Source: Oscillospiraceae bacterium (lineage in GTDB: Bacteria > Bacillota_A > Clostridia > Oscillospirales > Oscillospiraceae). Taken from it: a DNA stretch of 15,357 bases. Both the position numbers and the translations under genes were made by a program. Below the pieces are notes generated by a model, which was not told the DNA's origin, did not search any database, and saw only the letters and a list, made by a program, of their open reading frames with translations. Location: NCBI GenBank assembly GCA_021771675.1, contig JAETOP010000089.1, positions 1 to 15,357 on the forward strand, in the 5' to 3' direction. Below, piece by piece: positions 1 through 6,862 of the stretch; position 1 is the first letter of the stretch, and each line of letters opens with the position of its first letter.

Positions 1-1
1 C

Positions 2-127
2 TACACAATTTCTCCTGCAGATATTTGCACAGTATATGTTCAAAATCCGCTTGCTATTATCCGCAGAAAGAGCGAATATGTGTACTACCGAAAGGGAAAA
101 CACAGAAAGCGGAGGAGAAAGGCATGA
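2..127 (+). CDS. 3' end of an unidentified upstream gene (partial)
   Basis: This frame is open from the window edge to a TGA at 125-127. That stop overlaps the ATG of the next gene in an ATGA arrangement typical of translationally coupled phage genes. The visible 41 residues include an NPLAIIRRKSEYVYYRKGK stretch and finish with a strongly basic Lys/Arg tail. I do not recognise the family. The position just before the large terminase is where a small terminase or an HNH endonuclease often lies, but the residues seen do not show the usual C-terminal pattern of either. The other two + frames are also open here, so the choice rests on the ATGA overlap and the basic C-terminus. The stretch is visibly more AT-rich than the structural genes. 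Confidence 0.35.
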   Translation, partial: YTISPADICTVYVQNPLAIIRRKSEYVYYRKGKHRKRRRKA

Positions 128-318
128 CAAGATTTGAAAGGGATTTGAGAGATGCACAGAAAGGAAACGGAATTGAGGTACTGACGAAACGGAAAGCGGA
201 GCTTGACCGCCTTTGGAAAGAGGGGAAAGCCTGCAAAAACGGATTCAGGAGGCAGTGCATAGCGCAGGAATACACGAGGCTTAAGGCCGAGTACGATAAG
301 ATTGACGCACTTTTCTGA
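124..318 (+). CDS. Hypothetical small charged protein upstream of terminase
   Basis: This 64-residue protein is rich in Lys, Arg, Glu and Asp and is probably almost all helical. It starts MTRFERDLRDAQKG and ends near KAEYDKIDALF. The ATG at 124 is preceded by a good Shine-Dalgarno (GGAGGAGAAAGG) and overlaps the upstream TGA as ATGA. The frame stays open to a TTG at 25, but that start lacks a ribosome site. There is no signal peptide, membrane segment or Cys-rich metal site. Function is unknown. It is too short for an ordinary small terminase and shows no clear helix-turn-helix, so I do not assign that role. A 115-nt non-coding leader separates it from the terminase gene. Confidence 0.6.
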   Translation: MTRFERDLRDAQKGNGIEVLTKRKAELDRLWKEGKACKNGFRRQCIAQEYTRLKAEYDKIDALF

Positions 319-337
319 AATTAAAACTGGACATTCC

Positions 338-366
338 AAGAGCGGAGCCGCAAGGCTCTGTGTCTT
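338..366 (+). other. Leader hairpin with GNRA tetraloop before terL
   Basis: Bases 342-349 pair with 354-361 around a GCAA loop at 350-353 (eight pairs including two G-U). Bases 338-341 (AAGA) add four more pairs with 363-366 (TCTT), leaving G362 bulged. No T-run follows, so it is not a standard intrinsic terminator. A second weak inverted repeat, ACGGC at 380-384 with GCCGT at 410-414, lies between it and the terL ribosome site. It could be an RNA processing, attenuation or stability element in the 319-433 leader, which holds no convincing gene. Function is inferred only. Confidence 0.4.
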
Positions 367-418
367 GTACTGATAGATTACGGCTTGCTGCTGGCAGGCC
401 ATTTTTGATGCCGTCTTT

Positions 419-427
419 GGGGAGGTG
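419..427 (+). promoter_or_regulatory. Ribosome binding site fixing the terL start
   Basis: GGGGAGGTG lies six bases before the ATG at 434. The in-frame GTG at 425 is inside this Shine-Dalgarno and cannot be the start it serves. The ATG at 440 is possible but less well spaced. Confidence 0.7.
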
Positions 428-433
428 ACCGGA

Positions 434-2041
434 ATGGCAATGCGGAAACTGAAAAAATATAAGCCGACAAAATTCAAAGCGAAGGACAGCCGCTATGACA
501 AGGATGCCGCCGATTTTGCCGTGATGTTCATCGAGAGCCTCTGCCACACTAAGGGAACGTGGGCGGGGAAGCCCTTTGAACTGATCGACTGGCAGGAGCA
601 GATCATCCGGGATATTTTCGGAACGCTGAAGCCCAATGGCTACCGCCAGTTCAACACGGCATACGTTGAGATTCCGAAGAAACAGGGAAAGTCGGAGCTT
701 GCGGCGGCCGTGGCGCTGCTTTTGACCTGCGGGGACGGGGAGGAACGCGCGGAAGTGTACGGGTGCGCCGCCGACCGGCAGCAGGCCACTATCGTTTTTG
801 ATGTGGCGGCGGATATGGTGCGGATGTGCCCTGCCCTTTCCAAGCGGGTGAAGATACTCGCATCGCAGAAACGGATCATCTACACGCCCACCAACTCCTT
901 CTACCAGGTGCTTTCGGCGGAGGCGTATTCCAAGCACGGCTTCAACATCCACGGCGTGGTGTTTGACGAGCTGCACACGCAGCCGAACCGGAAACTGTTC
1001 GATGTCATGACCAAGGGCTCCGGGGATGCCAGGATGCAGCCGCTGTATTTCCTCATCACCACGGCGGGGACGGATACCCATTCCATCTGCTACGAAACGC
1101 ACCAGAAGGCAAAGGATATCTTAGAGGGGCGGAAGATTGACCCTACATTTTACCCGGTGATCTACGGCGCGGATGAGGCGGACGACTGGACGGACCCGAA
1201 GGTGTGGAAGAAAGCGAACCCCTCTTTGAATATCACGGTGGGGATTGACAAGGTGGAGGCCGCCTGCGAGTCGGCAAAGCAGAATCCGGGGGAGGAGAAC
1301 AGTTTCCGGCAGCTCCGCTTAAACCAGTGGGTGAAACAGGCGGTGCGGTGGATGCCCATGGATAAATGGGACGCCTGCGCCTTCCCGGTTTCGGAGGATG
1401 GTCTGGAGGGGCGCGTCTGCTACGGCGGGCTGGACTTGTCCTCCACCACGGACATCACGGCGTTCGTGCTGGTGTTCCCGCCGCTGGATGAGGAGGATAA
1501 ATACTGTATCCTGCCGTACTTCTGGGTGCCGGAGGAAACGCTGGAGCTGCGTGTGCGGCGCGACCATGTACCTTACGATGTGTGGGAGCGGCAGGGGAAG
1601 CTGATGACCACGGAGGGGAACGTGGTGCATTACGGCTTTATCGAGAAATACATTGAACGGCTCGGTGAGCGGTTCAACATCCGGGAGATCGCCTTTGACC
1701 GGTGGGGCGCAGTACAGATGGTGCAGAACCTTGAGGGCATGGGCTTCACGGTGGTTCCGTTCGGGCAGGGCTTTAAGGATATGTCCCCGCCCACCAAGGA
1801 GCTGATGAAGCTGGTGCTGGAGCAGAGCATTGCCCACGGCGGGCATCCGGTACTCCGGTGGATGATGGATAACATCTTCATCCGCACCGACCCTGCGGGG
1901 AACATCAAGGCGGACAAGGAGAAATCCACGGAGAAGATTGACGGTGCGGTGGCCACGATCATGGGGCTTGACCGTGCCATCCGCTGCGGGAATGATGCGG
2001 GGGCTTCCGTCTATGACAGCCGGGGGCTGCTTGTTTTTTGA
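434..2041 (+). CDS. terL: Phage terminase large subunit
   Basis: This is the ATPase-nuclease that drives DNA packaging at the portal and cuts the DNA. The 535-residue protein has both classical domains of the Terminase_1/HK97-type family. The N-terminal ATPase shows a Walker A-like PKKQGKS at about residues 81-87 and a Walker B VVFDEL at about 175-180. The C-terminal RNase H-like nuclease shows acidic residues at Asp334 (GLDLSSTTDI), Asp422 (IAFDRWG) and Asp503 (KIDGAVA), matching the usual metal-binding positions. Length is normal for the family. The start was chosen from the ribosome site six bases upstream. It leads the usual terminase-portal-protease-capsid order, though a small extra gene lies between it and the portal gene. 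A weak terminator-like hairpin overlaps its 3' end. No small terminase is recognised beside it. Confidence 0.95.
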   Translation: MAMRKLKKYKPTKFKAKDSRYDKDAADFAVMFIESLCHTKGTWAGKPFELIDWQEQIIRDIFGTLKPNGYRQFNTAYVEIPKKQGKSELAAAVALLLTCGDGEERAEVYGCAADRQQATIVFDVAADMVRMCPALSKRVKILASQKRIIYTPTNSFYQVLSAEAYSKHGFNIHGVVFDELHTQPNRKLFDVMTKGSGDARMQPLYFLITTAGTDTHSICYETHQKAKDILEGRKIDPTFYPVIYGADEADDWTDPKVWKKANPSLNITVGIDKVEAACESAKQNPGEENSFRQLRLNQWVKQAVRWMPMDKWDACAFPVSEDGLEGRVCYGGLDLSSTTDITAFVLVFPPLDEEDKYCILPYFWVPEETLELRVRRDHVPYDVWERQGKLMTTEGNVVHYGFIEKYIERLGERFNIREIAFDRWGAVQMVQNLEGMGFTVVPFGQGFKDMSPPTKELMKLVLEQSIAHGGHPVLRWMMDNIFIRTDPAGNIKADKEKSTEKIDGAVATIMGLDRAIRCGNDAGASVYDSRGLLVF

Positions 2042-2046
2042 TTTTT
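2017..2046 (+). terminator. Weak terminator-like hairpin at the end of terL
   Basis: CAGCC (2017-2021) and GGCTG (2025-2029) form a five-pair stem with a GGG loop, followed after one C by TTGTTTTTT (2031-2039) and more T's past the stop codon. The stem is short, so termination would be partial at best. The region after it, 2042-2135, is AT-rich and I found no convincing -35/-10 pair in it. Confidence 0.35.
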
Positions 2047-2135
2047 CACCAGTCTGTACACATTATCTTTGTCGGTTCCTTATATGGCTATTTTCCACAT
2101 ATTCCTTTATGCTGTCTGGCGAAGGAGGTGGAAAG

Positions 2136-2435
2136 ATGGATGAGAAGGATTTACTTGAGCTTATCATTTCGGAACGGATGGGGATGCACCATGACGCCTT
2201 TAAAAAGGAATATCCCCTTACGGAGGAGCAGGCGGCGGAAGCGGAAAAAGCAGACCAGGCACACGAGCTGCTGTTTGAGCAGTTAAGCGCGGAGCAGCGG
2301 GAAATGATGGAGCTGTGCGAGGATGTGGCAAATTCGGAAGCCACGCGGGAAAACGAATACTACTACCGTGCAGGATTCCGGGACGGGGTGAGCCTTGACA
2401 GGCTGATAAAGCAGATCAGGGAAGATAATAAATAA
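2136..2435 (+). CDS. Small acidic hypothetical protein between terL and portal
   Basis: This 99-residue protein is rich in Glu and probably helical, with an ATG at 2136 preceded by AAGGAGGTGG at optimal distance. The upstream-extended frame lacks such a site. The C-terminal part reads ENEYYYRAGFRDGVSLDRL. The overall plan (charged N-terminal helix, 'LSAEQREMMELCEDVANSE' middle, then an aromatic 'Y.aGFr.G' helix) resembles small Firmicutes phage proteins annotated as DUF6809-like. That match is from memory and tentative. No enzyme motif, signal peptide or metal site is seen. It has its own AT-rich 5' leader, follows a terminator-like hairpin, and is followed by a very strong terminator. That context suggests a cassette expressed separately from, or at a different level to, the head genes. 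Function unknown. Confidence 0.75.
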   Translation: MDEKDLLELIISERMGMHHDAFKKEYPLTEEQAAEAEKADQAHELLFEQLSAEQREMMELCEDVANSEATRENEYYYRAGFRDGVSLDRLIKQIREDNK

Positions 2436-2452
2436 AAAACACATAACACGGG

Positions 2453-2500
2453 CAGCAGAAAGGCATCGCTTTGGCGGTGCCTTTCTGCTGTCTGTCTTTT
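2453..2500 (+). terminator. Strong intrinsic terminator between the small gene and portal
   Basis: Bases 2453-2469 pair with 2474-2490 in a 17-pair stem (one T-G pair) around a TTTG loop, with an outer G-T and G-C extending it to 2451-2492. A T-rich tract (TCTGTCTTTT, 2491-2500) follows. It sits 17 bases after the stop of the small gene and 19 bases before the portal start. Being inside an otherwise continuous late operon, it must be read through, antiterminated or serve as a processing site if portal and terminase share a transcript. Confidence 0.8.
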
Positions 2501-2519
2501 GGAAGGGAGCGTGGTTCCT

Positions 2520-3878
2520 ATGGGATTATTCAGTGGATTGTTCAGGGCGAGGGACGCACCACAGAACAGGACTTCCGGCAGCGCCTACAGCTTTTTCATG
2601 GGCGGCAGCACGAGCGGGAAACGTGTCAATGAGCGTTCTTCCATGCAGATGACGGCAGTGTATTCCTGCGTCCGGATTCTGTCCGAGGCGGTGGCGGGGC
2701 TGCCGCTGCATATGTACCGCTATACGGATAACGGCGGGAAGGAGAAAGCGGCGGAACACCCGCTGTATTTTTTACTCCATGATGAGCCAAACCCGGAGAT
2801 GACTTCCTTCGTGTTCCGGGAAACGCTGATGACGCACCTGCTCCTTTGGGGCAATGCCTACGCACAGATCATCCGCAACGGCAAGGGGGAGGTCTTGGGG
2901 CTGTACCCGCTGATGCCGGACCGGATGGGCGTGGAGCGTGACAGCAAAGGGCAGCTCTATTATGAATACACGGTGAGCATGGATGACGCGCCGACCGTGA
3001 AGGGCAGCACGGTCATCCTGCCGCCGTCGGAGGTGCTGCATATCCCCGGACTCGGCTTTGACGGTCTGGTTGGCTATTCCCCCATCGCCATGGCAAAGAA
3101 CGCCATCGGCATGGCGATTGCCTGCGAGGAATACGGGGCGAAGTTCTTCGCCAACGGCGCACAGCCGAGTGGTGTGCTGGAGCATCCGGGGACGCTGAAA
3201 GACCCTTCAAGGGTAAGGGAGAGCTGGCAGTCCACCTTCGGCGGCAGCCACAACGCAAACAAGGTGGCAGTTTTAGAGGAGGGCATGAAGTATACGCCTA
3301 TTTCCATTTCCCCGGAACAGGCGCAGTTTTTGGAAACGAGGAAATTCCAGATCAATGAGATTGCGAGGATTTTCCGTGTGCCTCCGCACATGGTGGGCGA
3401 TCTGGAAAAGAGCAGCTTCTCCAACATCGAGCAGCAGAGCCTTGAGTTCGTGAAATATACACTTGACCCATGGGTGTCAAGATGGGAGCAGTCCATGGCG
3501 CGGTCTTTGCTGACCCCAGAGGAAAAGAAGCAGTATTTCATGAAGTTCAATGTGGACGGCCTGCTCCGCGGGGATTACCAGAGCCGCATGAACGGGTACG
3601 CCGTGGGGCGGCAGAACGGGTGGATGTCCGCAAATGACATCCGGGAGCTGGAGAACCTTGACCGTATCCCGGAGGAATTGGGAGGTGATTTGTATTTGAT
3701 AAACGGGAACATGACAAAATTGTCCGATGCCGGTCTGTTCGGCAAAAAGGACAGAGAGGAGGAATCCAATGAAAACGAAGAAGTTCTGGAAGTGGAGGAA
3801 TCAGGCGGAGGCGGGGACGGCTCCGGAGGAGAGGACTCTGTTTCTGAACGGCACCATCGCAGAGGAAAGCTGGTTTGA
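2520..3878 (+). CDS. Phage portal protein, HK97 family
   Basis: The portal forms the dodecameric ring at one capsid vertex through which DNA is packaged and to which the neck attaches. The 452-residue protein has the family pattern: YSCVRILSEAVAGLPLHMYR at about residues 48-67, DEPNPEMTS then LLLWGNAYAQII at about 88-117, and later FQINEIARIFRVPPHMVGD followed by SSFSNIEQQSLEFVKYTLDP. Length fits Phage_portal (HK97 type). The ATG at 2520 lies 12 bases after GGAAGGG; an in-frame GTG at 2511 is too close to that site. The last 36 codons overlap the protease gene in another frame and encode a low-complexity Glu/Gly/Ser tail ending RHHRRGKLV, probably not part of the fold. Confidence 0.94.
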   Translation: MGLFSGLFRARDAPQNRTSGSAYSFFMGGSTSGKRVNERSSMQMTAVYSCVRILSEAVAGLPLHMYRYTDNGGKEKAAEHPLYFLLHDEPNPEMTSFVFRETLMTHLLLWGNAYAQIIRNGKGEVLGLYPLMPDRMGVERDSKGQLYYEYTVSMDDAPTVKGSTVILPPSEVLHIPGLGFDGLVGYSPIAMAKNAIGMAIACEEYGAKFFANGAQPSGVLEHPGTLKDPSRVRESWQSTFGGSHNANKVAVLEEGMKYTPISISPEQAQFLETRKFQINEIARIFRVPPHMVGDLEKSSFSNIEQQSLEFVKYTLDPWVSRWEQSMARSLLTPEEKKQYFMKFNVDGLLRGDYQSRMNGYAVGRQNGWMSANDIRELENLDRIPEELGGDLYLINGNMTKLSDAGLFGKKDREEESNENEEVLEVEESGGGGDGSGGEDSVSERHHRRGKLV

Positions 3879-4602
3879 TGATGACGTCACGCCGCAGCTT
3901 TTCAAGGATGAGCTGAATGCCGGGAGCGGTGATATTACCGTGTGGATCAATTCGCCGGGCGGCGACTGCGTGGCGGCGGCACAGATTTACAATATGCTCT
4001 CCAACTACAAAGGCAAGGTAACCGTAAAGATTGATGGCATCGCTGCTTCGGCGGCATCCGTCATTGCCATGGCAGGCGACACCGTCCTGGTGTCCCCGGT
4101 ATCCATGCTTATGATTCACAATCCCGCCACCATCGCCTGGGGCGACCATGCCGAGATGCAGAAGGCCATTGATATGCTTGCCGAAGTGAAGGAGTCCATC
4201 ATCAATGCTTATGTGTTAAAGACGGGGCTTTCCCGCCCGAAGCTGTCGCATCTGATGGATGCGGAAACGTGGATGGATGCAAATAAGGCAGTAGAGCTTG
4301 GCTTTGCGGATGAGATCATGGCGCGGGCAAAGGCGGAGCCGGAAAAGGAGCCGGAGGAGGGCGAAGGGGACAGTTCCGAAGAGGATGAGGAAGATGAAAA
4401 GAAATTCCCTCCGGCTTCAAGCTCCATGCTGTTTTCCCGCAGGGCGGCAAACAACGCCCTTTTGAATAAACTGGCCGCCAAATATGGCGGGGAAAAACCG
4501 AAAGCAGATATCCAGGCGCAGGCAGAAATCCCTGCGCCGGATGCAGAAACCGGCCGTTCCGTGGACGCACTCATGGAGCGGCTTAATTTATTGAAACGAT
4601 AA
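3769..4602 (+). CDS. ClpP-like prohead maturation protease (S14 type)
   Basis: This serine protease cleaves the delta domain of the capsid protein during head maturation. The 277-residue protein starts at the ATG at 3769, six bases after GAGGAGG; the frame is open further upstream but without a ribosome site. The ClpP fold covers about residues 20-185: NGTI and VWINSPGGD strands, nucleophile Ser94 in DGIAASAASV, His117 in MLMIHNPAT, and a third triad residue probably Asp164 or Glu166 in MDAETWMDANKAVELGFAD. Residues 190-212 are a Glu/Asp/Lys linker, followed by a helical FSRRAANNALLNKLAAKYGG and a Pro/Ala/Gln tail. The gene starts inside the portal gene. No separate scaffold gene exists here, so the C-terminal extension may assist assembly (inference). 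Confidence 0.92.
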   Translation: MKTKKFWKWRNQAEAGTAPEERTLFLNGTIAEESWFDDDVTPQLFKDELNAGSGDITVWINSPGGDCVAAAQIYNMLSNYKGKVTVKIDGIAASAASVIAMAGDTVLVSPVSMLMIHNPATIAWGDHAEMQKAIDMLAEVKESIINAYVLKTGLSRPKLSHLMDAETWMDANKAVELGFADEIMARAKAEPEKEPEEGEGDSSEEDEEDEKKFPPASSSMLFSRRAANNALLNKLAAKYGGEKPKADIQAQAEIPAPDAETGRSVDALMERLNLLKR

Positions 4603-4618
4603 GAAGGAGGATTTCATT

Positions 4619-5839
4619 ATGACGATTCTTGAACTGCGCGAGAAGCGCGCAAAAGCATGGGAGGCGGCAAAGGCATTCTTAGATTCCCACAGGAAGGAAA
4701 ACGGAGTCCTTTCCGCAGAGGATGACGCCGCATACACGAAGATGGAGCAGGAGATCACAGACCTTGGGAAAGAGATCGCAAGGCTGGAGCGGCAGGAGGC
4801 CCTGGATGCGGAACTGAACCGCCCGGTGAACAGGCCCCTTACAGGGAAGCCGGGCGGCAGGGCAGATGCGGACGATGGGGAGGATAAGACCGGGCGCGCC
4901 TCCGACGATTACCGGAAGAACTTCTGGAACGCCATGCGCTCCAAGGCACCGATGCCCGCAGTCACCAATGCCCTGCAGGTCGGCACGGACTCCGAGGGCG
5001 GCTATCTGGTACCGGATGAATACGAGCGCACATTGGTGGAAGCACTGGAGGAGGAGAACATCTTCCGGCAGATGGCGAAGGTCATCAAGACCTCCAGCGG
5101 GGACCGCAAGATTCCCGTGGTGGCTTCCAAGGGTACGGCGTCATGGATTGACGAGGAGGGCGCATACCCGGAGAGCGACGATTCCTTCGGGCAGGTTTCC
5201 ATCGGGGCTTACAAGCTGGGCACCATGATTAAGGTTTCCGAGGAGCTGTTAAACGACAGCGTGTTTGACCTGCAGTCCTATATCTCCCGCGAGTTTGCCC
5301 GCCGCATCGGGGCGAAGGAAGAGGAGGCGTTCTTCACGGGGGACGGCAAGGGCAAGCCGTTAGGGGTGCTTGCGGCCACTGGCGGCGCGGAAACGGGCGT
5401 GACCGCGGCATCTGCCACGGCAGTGACGGCGGATGAGCTGATGGATCTGTATTATTCGCTGAAATCCCCGTACCGCAAGAAATCCGTGTGGGTGCTGAAC
5501 GACTCTACCATCAAGGCCATCCGCAAGCTGAAGGACAATAACGGGCAGTACCTGTGGCAGCCGTCCCTGACAGCCGGGGCTCCGGACATGATCTTAGGCC
5601 GCCCCATCAAGACTTCTGCATATATGCCGGCCATTGCCGCGGGAGCGAAGACCATCGCTTTCGGTGATTTCAGCTACTATTGGATTGCTGACAGGCAGGG
5701 GCGCAGCTTCAAGCGCCTGAATGAGCTGTTTGCAGCCACCGGGCAGGTGGGATTCCTCGCTTCACAGCGTGTGGACGGGAAGATGATCCTTGCGGAGGCA
5801 GTGAAGGTGCTGGTGCAGAAGGCCGCATCCGCAGGTTAA
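4619..5839 (+). CDS. Major capsid protein, HK97 fold with delta domain
   Basis: This forms the icosahedral head. The 406-residue protein has a charged, probably coiled-coil N-terminal delta domain at about residues 1-65 (ELREKRAKAWEAAKAF, then KMEQEITDLGKEIARLERQE). A Pro/Gly/Asp-rich linker at about 66-98 follows, and the typical start of the mature subunit, VGTDSEGGYLVPDEYE, is at 121-136. The exact cleavage site cannot be read. The E-loop region carries ASKGTASWIDEEGAYPESDD, and the C-terminal half shows the P- and A-domain pattern of Phage_capsid (KSPYRKKSVWVLNDS, ILGRPI, AFGDFSYYWIADRQG). The start has AAGAAGGAGG eight bases upstream. The delta domain probably serves as internal scaffold, processed by the protease just upstream. 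Confidence 0.95.
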   Translation: MTILELREKRAKAWEAAKAFLDSHRKENGVLSAEDDAAYTKMEQEITDLGKEIARLERQEALDAELNRPVNRPLTGKPGGRADADDGEDKTGRASDDYRKNFWNAMRSKAPMPAVTNALQVGTDSEGGYLVPDEYERTLVEALEEENIFRQMAKVIKTSSGDRKIPVVASKGTASWIDEEGAYPESDDSFGQVSIGAYKLGTMIKVSEELLNDSVFDLQSYISREFARRIGAKEEEAFFTGDGKGKPLGVLAATGGAETGVTAASATAVTADELMDLYYSLKSPYRKKSVWVLNDSTIKAIRKLKDNNGQYLWQPSLTAGAPDMILGRPIKTSAYMPAIAAGAKTIAFGDFSYYWIADRQGRSFKRLNELFAATGQVGFLASQRVDGKMILAEAVKVLVQKAASAG

Positions 5840-5859
5840 TGAAAGGGGGTGCTGCAGGC

Positions 5860-6135
5860 ATGGCGGTGACGCTGGAAGAAATGAAGAACTACCTCCGTGT
5901 GGATTATGACGATGATGATGCCCTGATTGAAAGCATGGTCAGGGCATCGGAAAAAATCTGCATGGATGTGGCGAGGATGGATGACACGCAGGAATTTTAC
6001 GCAGTGGAAAATGCAGAGATAGCAGTACAGTATACGGCCGCCTATCTGTATGAACACCGGGAGGATGCCGACCACCATGCCATGATGCTGACGCTCCGTG
6101 CGCTTCTTTCCGGCAGCCGGAAGGAGGCGTTCTGA
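5860..6135 (+). CDS. Head-tail connector, gp6-like
   Basis: This 91-residue helical protein begins MAVTLEEMKNYLRVDYDDDDALI, the signature opening of the HK97 gp6-like/Phage_gp6 (DNA-packaging connector) family. A later stretch, VQYTAAYLYEHREDAD, matches the family's final helices. It should form the ring under the portal that extends the DNA channel. I chose the ATG at 5860 because AAAGGGGG lies ten bases before it and the family begins at this point. An ATG at 5839, overlapping the capsid stop, would add seven residues. The stop overlaps the next start by one base. Confidence 0.88.
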   Translation: MAVTLEEMKNYLRVDYDDDDALIESMVRASEKICMDVARMDDTQEFYAVENAEIAVQYTAAYLYEHREDADHHAMMLTLRALLSGSRKEAF

Positions 6136-6476
6136 TGGAGGTTTCCCTTTTGAATGTCCGCATCACCTTTCAGAAGAATGCCGTGGAGGTGGACAGCATC
6201 GGCAACCACAAAAACACATGGGCAGATTATTATTCCTGCCATGCTACAGTAAGCGGTGAGGCCGGGAAGCAGACCAGTGAGACAGATGTGGCCGGAACCG
6301 TGGCGGATGAATCGGAGGTTTCGTTTACTGTCCGCTGGTGCAGGAAAGCGTCCGCGGTTGATTCCACGGGGTACCGGGTGGTTTTTGGCGGGGAGCTGTA
6401 CGACATCCTCGCCATCGACCACATGAATTATAAAAAGAAATGCATTAAATTCAAGTGCAGGAAAGCGAGGCGGTGA
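6135..6476 (+). CDS. Head closure / head-tail adaptor protein
   Basis: This 113-residue protein is mostly beta. It shows the SPP1 gp16-like adaptor pattern: early VRITFQKNAVEVDSIGNHKN, central ATVSGEAGKQTSET, VSFTVRW, and the closing YRVVFGGELYDILAIDHMNY before a basic tail. Its place after the gp6-like gene and before the gp10-like gene is the standard one. It probably forms the ring that seals the packaged head and receives the tail. The ATG shares its first base with the upstream stop. A weak GGAAGGAGG (6119-6127) inside the upstream gene serves as ribosome site. Confidence 0.85.
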   Translation: MEVSLLNVRITFQKNAVEVDSIGNHKNTWADYYSCHATVSGEAGKQTSETDVAGTVADESEVSFTVRWCRKASAVDSTGYRVVFGGELYDILAIDHMNYKKKCIKFKCRKARR

Positions 6477-6478
6477 GG

Positions 6479-6859
6479 ATGGCGAGCGGCGTATCTATTG
6501 ACCGGATGGCGGAGGAGATCATGAAGGGGCTGACGGAATATGCGGACCTTGCCACGGAGGATGTGAAAAAGGCGGTGAAGAAAGCCGGGACAGCGGTACG
6601 CAGGGACATTGAAACCAACGCACCCAAGGACACCGGGAAGTATGCAAAGTCATGGGCGGTGAAGACCACGAAGGAAACATCCAATTCGCTGGAAGTGACG
6701 GTGCATTCCAGGAACCGCTACCAGCTTTCGCACCTTCTGGAACACGGCCACGCCAAGCGGGGAGGCGGGCGCGTCCCGGCAAAGCCGCATATCGCGGCGG
6801 CGGAGCAGGCCGGCATAGAGCAGCTTGAAAAAGAGATACAGAAAGCATTGGAGGGATAA
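6479..6859 (+). CDS. Neck/tail completion protein, HK97 gp10 family
   Basis: This 126-residue protein has an N-terminal helix, then VRRDIETNAPKDTGKYAKSW, a central strand pair, and the family hallmark QLSHLLEHGHAKRGGGRVPAKPHIAAA followed by a final helix. This is the HK97_gp10 family, found between the head adaptor and the tail terminator in nearly all such phages and thought to act in tail completion or head-tail joining. The ATG at 6479 is chosen over the GTG at 6455 because it follows the upstream stop directly and has a GCGAGGCGGTGAGG purine stretch before it. Three bases separate it from the next gene. Confidence 0.9.
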   Translation: MASGVSIDRMAEEIMKGLTEYADLATEDVKKAVKKAGTAVRRDIETNAPKDTGKYAKSWAVKTTKETSNSLEVTVHSRNRYQLSHLLEHGHAKRGGGRVPAKPHIAAAEQAGIEQLEKEIQKALEG

Positions 6860-6862
6860 ATT

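Noticed and set aside
25..123. Upstream extension of the 64-residue gene from TTG 25
   Set aside because: No ribosome site before the TTG; the ATG at 124 has a strong one and an ATGA overlap with the upstream frame.
281..1102. Long minus-strand frame (273 codons) opposite terL
   Set aside because: It lies opposite a clear terminase with intact motifs; its composition (Arg/His/Pro/Gly/Leu rich) is that of an antisense shadow of GC-rich coding DNA, and there is no ribosome site.
2042..2135. A promoter for the small gene at 2136
   Set aside because: AT-rich with TGTACA, TTGTCG and TATATG-like hexamers, but none gives an acceptable -35/-10 spacing, so I do not annotate one.
3547..4149. Minus-strand frame opposite portal and protease (200 codons)
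   Set aside because: Shadow of two well-supported genes, with no recognisable motif or start signal.
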